A program made the position numbers and the translations under genes. From Clostridiales bacterium (GTDB lineage Bacteria; Bacillota; Clostridia; TANB77; CAG-508): DNA of 64,000 nt. Below, piece after piece: positions 58,918-64,000 of this stretch (the first letter of the stretch is position 1; each line of letters begins with the position of its first letter). The notes under the pieces are model-generated. The model saw nothing but the letters and a program-made list of their open reading frames with translations, was not told the origin of the DNA and searched no databases. The stretch spans positions 1-64,000 of the forward strand of contig DPDV01000017.1 of assembly GCA_003534295.1 (NCBI GenBank). Direction: 5' to 3'.

Positions 58918-61071
58918 TTATTTCAATTTTAGGATTTGAACATCGTCATTTGAATAAATAACTTCAAAGTTATTATTTATATAGTTTTTAAACTTTTCTT
59001 CTTTAGATGCCTTGCAAGTTATATATTGAATATCATAGTATTTAATATATTCCTCAATTTCCTTTTCTTCTATTGGTACCTCTTTTCCAGATTCATTATA
59101 TAAATAGCTTTTACCCTCTGAATCAAAGTAAGCACTTATAGCTAATTTACTTGTAAAAGTTTTATTTTCATCTCCCAAATATCCCATATATTCTTTACTA
59201 TTTATAATTTTAATTTTCTTATTGACATTTTTGTCAATCATAGACATATTAAAAGTATTAGCCGTATAATAGACCCTAACATATTCGTTAGATAAATTAT
59301 TTTCCTGTATATATTTATTAAAATATTCAGTCGCTTCTACTAAAGTATTTGGCACTTTAGCAAGTATGCTATATTTTTTACAATCAATTATATCAAATTG
59401 TAATATATAGACTAATATTGAAAATGCTGTTAATGTTATGTATACATAACTTCCATATTGCAATACTTTCTTAATGTTATATTGTGTTTTTATATTTTTT
59501 ACTCTAGTTTCTATAAATTCAAGCAAATAATATATTCCTAATATTCCAAAAATAGTATTAAAGAATAAATATATCCTACTTTCAAGCCCTAATGTTAATG
59601 CTGAAAGACCCTTTCTTACTAAAGGATTATACAAAATAATTATATATACCACTAGTAATAAAAACTCTGGTTTTTTTCTTAAATTTTTTATTCCATATAC
59701 TAATAAGAATATCATACCACCATACAAGATGCTTGAATGTGTAATTAAAATCAGAATTGTACTTAATACATTAGATTTATTTTCATAAATATATTTCATT
59801 GATGAACTATGAATTTCTTTATCCACTGTATAATTTAATATTAATTTTTCCCCATCTTCTAAATGTTCATCCGGATTCTCTGCATTCTCTGGAATTATTT
59901 GCATGCTTGAATCAATATTATCCTTCTTTATTAATAATTTTGCCAATATATTATCATATAAAGGAGTTCCTAGTAAAATAAGTATTATTGGTATAATTAT
60001 CATCATTGGATATCCAAGTTTAGCAATTATATCTATTATTTTTTTGTTTTGAAATAACAAATATAAAATTGTTAACACAAATAGCATAATTGCAATAACA
60101 TATATATTATCTAACGATTCATAAATATATAAAAACAAAATTATCAATACCGGTGTACCTACATATAATACTGAATTCAATAAGTCCTTTCTTTTTAATA
60201 TACATACAACTATATAGAAGGAACAAATAAAAAATAACATAATAAACATCATCGTAGATGTTATAGAAATTCCAGCAATTATACAAATTAATAGTAAATG
60301 TAATGATGTTTTTTCTTCTTTGAATAAATCAAACATATAAGTAAAACAATAAATACTTAATACTATTGTTACTAAATGAAGTGCATTAAATGGCGCCCTG
60401 AAAATGCTAAGAACAAATGTTAAAAAAAATGCTGTAAGTATATTGTTTAAATTTTTATTTCGAGCTATTCTCACCAATGTTATTGCTGTCATACTTATAA
60501 AAAAGTAATTCATAAATGTCATTACCCATATTAAAACTAAATATCCCTCTTGTAGTCCGACTATGTTAGCCAAAAATGATGCTTGGTAGTAATATGACAT
60601 ATATTTATAATAATTTTGCAAATTACTTTGGCCTGTATATGGGTCTATAGTTGATATGTGTTCTGCATTTTGTGCACTATTAGTAAATACACTGTAAAAA
60701 TAGGAATCATATGTTTCCATGTATCCAAAGTGAATGCATATCATATATAATAACATAAAAGCAAATGCCACAATAAGTGCTATAATTTCTTTTTTTGTTA
60801 TTTTAATAATTTTCTTGTTTTTTATATACTTAAGCATAATAATTCCAATTATTGTTAAATATACAAGTCCAAAAATATTTAAGTATCTTGATGATAGTTT
60901 AAAGAACATAACTGGAAGCTCACATATAAAAAACAAAGTCAGATTTGCCAAAAAGCCTATTGCTGTTTTTTCTTCCCTATCTTTCTTTATCTTATCAAAA
61001 ACATAAAGTCCAAGTGCCTTTGAACTAAAACACATAAAAACTATTAATAATAAAATCTTTAGTATTGTCAA
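58918..61071 (-). CDS. Polytopic membrane protein, possible GT-C glycosyltransferase (2)
   Basis: The 717-residue protein has about 13-14 membrane helices followed by a C-terminal outer domain of about 150 residues. The first large loop has GYMETYDSYFYSVFTNSAQN and TIDPYTGQSNLQNYYKYMSY, aligned with the corresponding loop of the 629-residue protein of this operon. This suggests a shared ancestor and perhaps a lipid-linked sugar transferase role, or a Wzy-type polymerase. No known family motif beyond that is visible. Confidence 0.6.
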   Translation of the reverse strand: MTILKILLLIVFMCFSSKALGLYVFDKIKKDREEKTAIGFLANLTLFFICELPVMFFKLSSRYLNIFGLVYLTIIGIIMLKYIKNKKIIKITKKEIIALIVAFAFMLLYMICIHFGYMETYDSYFYSVFTNSAQNAEHISTIDPYTGQSNLQNYYKYMSYYYQASFLANIVGLQEGYLVLIWVMTFMNYFFISMTAITLVRIARNKNLNNILTAFFLTFVLSIFRAPFNALHLVTIVLSIYCFTYMFDLFKEEKTSLHLLLICIIAGISITSTMMFIMLFFICSFYIVVCILKRKDLLNSVLYVGTPVLIILFLYIYESLDNIYVIAIMLFVLTILYLLFQNKKIIDIIAKLGYPMMIIIPIILILLGTPLYDNILAKLLIKKDNIDSSMQIIPENAENPDEHLEDGEKLILNYTVDKEIHSSSMKYIYENKSNVLSTILILITHSSILYGGMIFLLVYGIKNLRKKPEFLLLVVYIIILYNPLVRKGLSALTLGLESRIYLFFNTIFGILGIYYLLEFIETRVKNIKTQYNIKKVLQYGSYVYITLTAFSILVYILQFDIIDCKKYSILAKVPNTLVEATEYFNKYIQENNLSNEYVRVYYTANTFNMSMIDKNVNKKIKIINSKEYMGYLGDENKTFTSKLAISAYFDSEGKSYLYNESGKEVPIEEKEIEEYIKYYDIQYITCKASKEEKFKNYINNNFEVIYSNDDVQILKLK

Positions 61072-61104
61072 TTTTTCTCCTCCACTTATAACTAAAATTA
61101 GTTA

Positions 61105-62016
61105 TTATTTGTTCTGTTTTTCTTTTAATATCATATATATGTCATCAATAATCTTTTTATTTGTCTCTACATCAAACTTTCTAGCAAACAGCATTCTACT
61201 TTTTAGCAATCTTTCTAGGTCTTCCTCTTTGAATACATATGGATTTCCTCTTTCCCAATCAATGTATCTCATACAAGCATCTCCGTTAAAATTATTTGAT
61301 GGTTCTTTATAAACATTTTCTTTAAATTTAGAGTTTACTAAAAGTGTCTGAATAAATAGTTCATCTGCGCATAATGAATATTTAAATACCTTTCTTACCC
61401 AAGTTTCCTGTTTCAACACATAGTTTGCAAAGTCATTTGTAATACTGACCCAATTTGCACCATATCCTACTTTGATATCCAGCTTTTTTATTCGATCAAC
61501 TTTTAAAATAGATTGTATAGGCATAAAAACATTTTGAAAAGCATTATAAAATGTTCTTTCTAATCTTCGATTGCTTTTTGCAATTTTTTGAAAAAAATGG
61601 AACCTAGAGATTCTATAATATGCATTCCTTTTGTTTATTATTTCATCCGTCGTTAATTGAACAATTTCTTTTCCATTGTTCTTTTGAAAAAAATCGTGAA
61701 TTTCATCTTGTGTTTTTAATGGTAGGTCTACTCCTGATATAAAGTGATAATATTCATAGTTCTTGTTTTTGCTTTCTTTTAGTAATAAATATTCACATTC
61801 TATCTGAGAAAAGTCCCCCCATCTCACATCAATTCTTTTCGTAAAATATAGATTCGAATTCTTTACAATATTGTTTATTTCTTGTACATTGAATAATTTT
61901 GACTTTTTATCTATATGTAAATAAATATCATTTCTCTTATCATCAATTAAATTTAACAATTTTTTTAGAATGTATGGGTTATTATGAGCCATAATTAGAT
62001 ATGCATGTTTTTTCAT
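61105..62016 (-). CDS. GT14-type (core-2/I-branching) glycosyltransferase
   Basis: The 303-residue protein opens with KHAYLIMAHNNPYILKKLLN and IYLHIDKKSK, has VRWGDFSQIECEYLLLKESK, YYHFISGVDLPLKTQDEIHD and GYGANWVSITNDFANYVL, then CADELFIQTLLVNS. This is the GT14 pattern of beta-1,6-N-acetylglucosaminyl or xylosyl transferases, which are metal-independent. It may add a branch to the glycan. It lies 5 bp after the flippase gene. Confidence 0.9.
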   Translation of the reverse strand: MKKHAYLIMAHNNPYILKKLLNLIDDKRNDIYLHIDKKSKLFNVQEINNIVKNSNLYFTKRIDVRWGDFSQIECEYLLLKESKNKNYEYYHFISGVDLPLKTQDEIHDFFQKNNGKEIVQLTTDEIINKRNAYYRISRFHFFQKIAKSNRRLERTFYNAFQNVFMPIQSILKVDRIKKLDIKVGYGANWVSITNDFANYVLKQETWVRKVFKYSLCADELFIQTLLVNSKFKENVYKEPSNNFNGDACMRYIDWERGNPYVFKEEDLERLLKSRMLFARKFDVETNKKIIDDIYMILKEKQNK

Positions 62017-62021
62017 ATAAG

Positions 62022-63530
62022 TTACCTTCTTATTATAATTCCTTTTAAAATTTTTACAGTCTCTTTAAATGTTTCTCTATTGGAAATTGCTCCTGTTATT
62101 AAAAATATAATCCCTACAGTAGTAGATATTATAATTGCATATGTAAACCACTGCAGATAGTTTAAAATCATAAGGTTGATTCCAAATGAATAAAATCCAA
62201 TAATTATACATGCAACCGCTAAAAATAATAAAACTCTTTTTATAATTATATTATTCGATATCTTCAATATATATTTGTTAGAGTACCAAATAAAATTAAT
62301 TGCCCTATATATTGCTGCCAATAGGCATCCTAATAAAGCTCCATAGATTCCCCAAAAATACATTAGAATTACTTGTCCCAAAAGATTTATAATCATTTCA
62401 ATTACTGAATATTTTTTTGTCTGTTTAAAATGCCCGCTTGCAATGACCATCGTTCTTGATGGAATCTTAAGATTGTTTATGAATCCAACTAGTACAAATA
62501 ACTTACCTAATATAGGAAGCACATAGTTAGCGTCTGTCATTCCTTGAGTATATATTTTTATAAATGGCATAATTAATATATATGCTATTGTATAAATTGC
62601 GGAGATCATAATCATGTATGTAAATTCAAAAACATCATAAGCTTTTTTCAGAACTTCATCTTCTTTTTTCGAAACTACATCCCCAAAAGATGCATATATT
62701 CCATTAGAAACAATATTGCAAATCATGTTTAATCCAGAAAAAACTAACATATAAACATTATAAATACTTGCATTTTTTAACCCAATAAGCAATGATATTA
62801 GTACAATAGAACTATTGTTAATAATCAGTGCAGTAATTTCGTGTATTATTGCATCTCTCCTTTGAGAAATTTCGTTCATCAGTGGTTTTTCTTTCTTATC
62901 AATATAAGTATAATTTTTTTTGAAGTACGTCCAAAGCACAACCACTCTGACAATATACACAGTCATTGCACCAAATTCTACCAAAATAATATTACAGTTA
63001 AATTTAATTAATATTATAGAAATGACAATGTTAAATATATTACCCAATCCTTGAGCAATAGATACCAAGTAGTTTTTTTGATCTGCGCTAAACAAGGCTT
63101 GATACTTTCCAATAAAATAAAATTCCGATACGCCACAGGCTCCAAGTAATATAATTAAACAAATTGTAGTTAAAACATCTACATCGTTACGCACAAATAA
63201 TGGGTATATGAATGCAACTAAGAGCATGATAAGAGATGACAAGTTTCCTGCTTTTACAAACATTTTCCTCGTTGCATTAAAAATACCACTTAACTTTTTA
63301 TAGTTTCGTTCAGCTAGTGGTTGATACATTACATATGTACTAGCACTTGCAATTCCTGCACCAGTAGTTTGAGCATACATTACAATCTGTTTTATCGTAG
63401 AAATCAGCCCATTAATTGATGAACCATAATTATGAATTATGAGGGGTGGTAATATAAAACCGGTCACGATACTTACAATTTGTTGCAATAAGTTAAATAT
63501 TAAATTTTTTAAAGTTTTTTTTGCTCTCAT
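62022..63530 (-). CDS. Polysaccharide flippase (Wzx/MVF type)
   Basis: The 502-residue protein has about 12-14 transmembrane helices in the MOP-exporter arrangement. It begins with TLKNLIFNLLQQIVSIVTGF and LPPLIIHNYGSSINGLISTI, as in Wzx-like flippases. It moves lipid-linked repeat units across the membrane. Together with the transferases and the polytopic proteins it indicates a Wzx-type export route for the glycan. Confidence 0.92.
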   Translation of the reverse strand: MRAKKTLKNLIFNLLQQIVSIVTGFILPPLIIHNYGSSINGLISTIKQIVMYAQTTGAGIASASTYVMYQPLAERNYKKLSGIFNATRKMFVKAGNLSSLIMLLVAFIYPLFVRNDVDVLTTICLIILLGACGVSEFYFIGKYQALFSADQKNYLVSIAQGLGNIFNIVISIILIKFNCNIILVEFGAMTVYIVRVVVLWTYFKKNYTYIDKKEKPLMNEISQRRDAIIHEITALIINNSSIVLISLLIGLKNASIYNVYMLVFSGLNMICNIVSNGIYASFGDVVSKKEDEVLKKAYDVFEFTYMIMISAIYTIAYILIMPFIKIYTQGMTDANYVLPILGKLFVLVGFINNLKIPSRTMVIASGHFKQTKKYSVIEMIINLLGQVILMYFWGIYGALLGCLLAAIYRAINFIWYSNKYILKISNNIIIKRVLLFLAVACIIIGFYSFGINLMILNYLQWFTYAIIISTTVGIIFLITGAISNRETFKETVKILKGIIIRR

Positions 63531-63551
63531 TTGTTCTTCACCTGTTATAAA

Positions 63552-63911
63552 TTATTGTTTTTCTTTATTCTCATTATTTTTTTGGTTATACACATATATA
63601 CTTGTTTTTTGAATTATCTCTTTGTTTTTTTCTTTTAACTCTGATATTTTAATATTTTGAAAAAATAACATGATATAAGAAACAAACACAAATAAGCATA
63701 AAATGAAATTACTCGTTGATTGAAATCCCATTTGCTTTGCAAAAAAAATTGAAATTTTCGGAAATATACTAAGTATCAATAATATGATTGACCAAATTAT
63801 CCATACAATAGAATCATCAATATTTAATTTATGTTTTCTTATTTTTCGTATAATATAAATGATTGTTAATATTGAAATAATTATAAAAAATAAATTTAAT
63901 TGTAAATCCAT
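63552..63911 (-). CDS. DUF2304 membrane protein
   Basis: The 119-residue protein has three hydrophobic segments (about 5-22, 33-53, 64-84) with the DUF2304 arrangement (KHKLNIDDSIVWIIWSIILL) and a charged C-terminal tail. It is commonly encoded next to GT2 genes in surface-glycan operons; role unknown. The ATG at 63911 is preceded by GAGGAG; a TTG two codons earlier is less suitable. Confidence 0.8.
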   Translation of the reverse strand: MDLQLNLFFIIISILTIIYIIRKIRKHKLNIDDSIVWIIWSIILLILSIFPKISIFFAKQMGFQSTSNFILCLFVFVSYIMLFFQNIKISELKEKNKEIIQKTSIYVYNQKNNENKEKQ

Positions 63912-63937
63912 AGTCAACTCCTCTTCTTATCAATATT

Positions 63938-64000
63938 TTATTTTCTTTTCCTAAATGGTTGTATAAAAAAGATAGAAATAATCATTCTGCACATGTATTT
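63938..64000 (-). CDS. Possible 3' end of a gene that continues beyond the window
   Basis: Reading minus strand from 64000 there is an open frame of 20 codons ending in TAA at 63938, coding a hydrophobic stretch (MIISIFFIQPF) and a basic tail RKRK. It lies 26 bp before the DUF2304 gene, as the end of an upstream operon gene would. In such operons a GT2 or similar gene usually precedes DUF2304. Confidence 0.35.
   Translation of the reverse strand, partial: KYMCRMIISIFFIQPFRKRK

Overview
The window looks like a chromosomal segment of a very AT-rich, endospore-forming Firmicute (Clostridia-type, probably an uncultured anaerobic gut lineage). Evidence for this is the sporulation genes (yabP, yabQ, dipicolinate synthase subunit B), rubrerythrin, pta-ackA fermentation genes, a membrane pyrophosphatase, low-GC Firmicute gene order and consensus sigma-A promoters. 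Standard bacterial code is used, with frequent TTG and GTG starts.

Region 1 (1-15.8 kb) is accessory DNA. A short plus-strand part holds an S51 peptidase, a YtrA-type GntR regulator followed by a destroyed ABC-transporter gene, a small nucleotidyltransferase-like protein, a membrane-anchored orphan and a ParA remnant. It is interspersed with two related noncoding units of about 480 nt. A minus-strand part follows: two Nudix hydrolases, an alpha/beta hydrolase, a DUF402 protein, a HAD phosphatase, an APH-like kinase, an AlbA/Schlafen-type RecG-like regulator, a frameshifted PHP phosphoesterase, and a YolD plus Y-family polymerase pair. Sequence shared by several places here suggests a decayed mobile unit (tyrosine recombinase fragment + RecG-like gene + its promoter) present as one long copy and two or three shrunken copies.

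Region 2 (15.8-27.6 kb) is conserved core, mostly minus strand: rho, divIC, yabQ, yabP, lysC, prfB (with the autoregulatory +1 frameshift site), two tandem paralogues with a transglutaminase-like Cys-His-Asp pattern, a small orphan, a plus-strand XerC/D-type recombinase, spoVFB, ackA and pta. Region 3 (27.6-29.2 kb) is a small insertion spot with an orphan gene of unlike base composition, an IS transposase remnant and tRNA-Thr(CGU).

Region 4 (29.2-48 kb) is envelope and housekeeping: a cohesin-like/SH3 membrane protein next to a dockerin-bearing glucosaminidase, a U32-family protein, an RNHCP protein, a TGS-domain nucleoside kinase, mutS, miaB, rpmE, a VanW lipoprotein, rubrerythrin, a D,D-carboxypeptidase, a small helical protein and hppA.

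Region 5 (48-64 kb) is one long minus-strand surface-glycan operon: a DUF2304 protein, a Wzx-type flippase, a GT14-type transferase, two large polytopic proteins of possible GT-C type, five GT2-type transferases, a GT4, a CDP-glycerol transferase-like protein, a PssD/PssE (Alg14/Alg13-like) pair and galE. Together they probably build and export a cell-surface polysaccharide.
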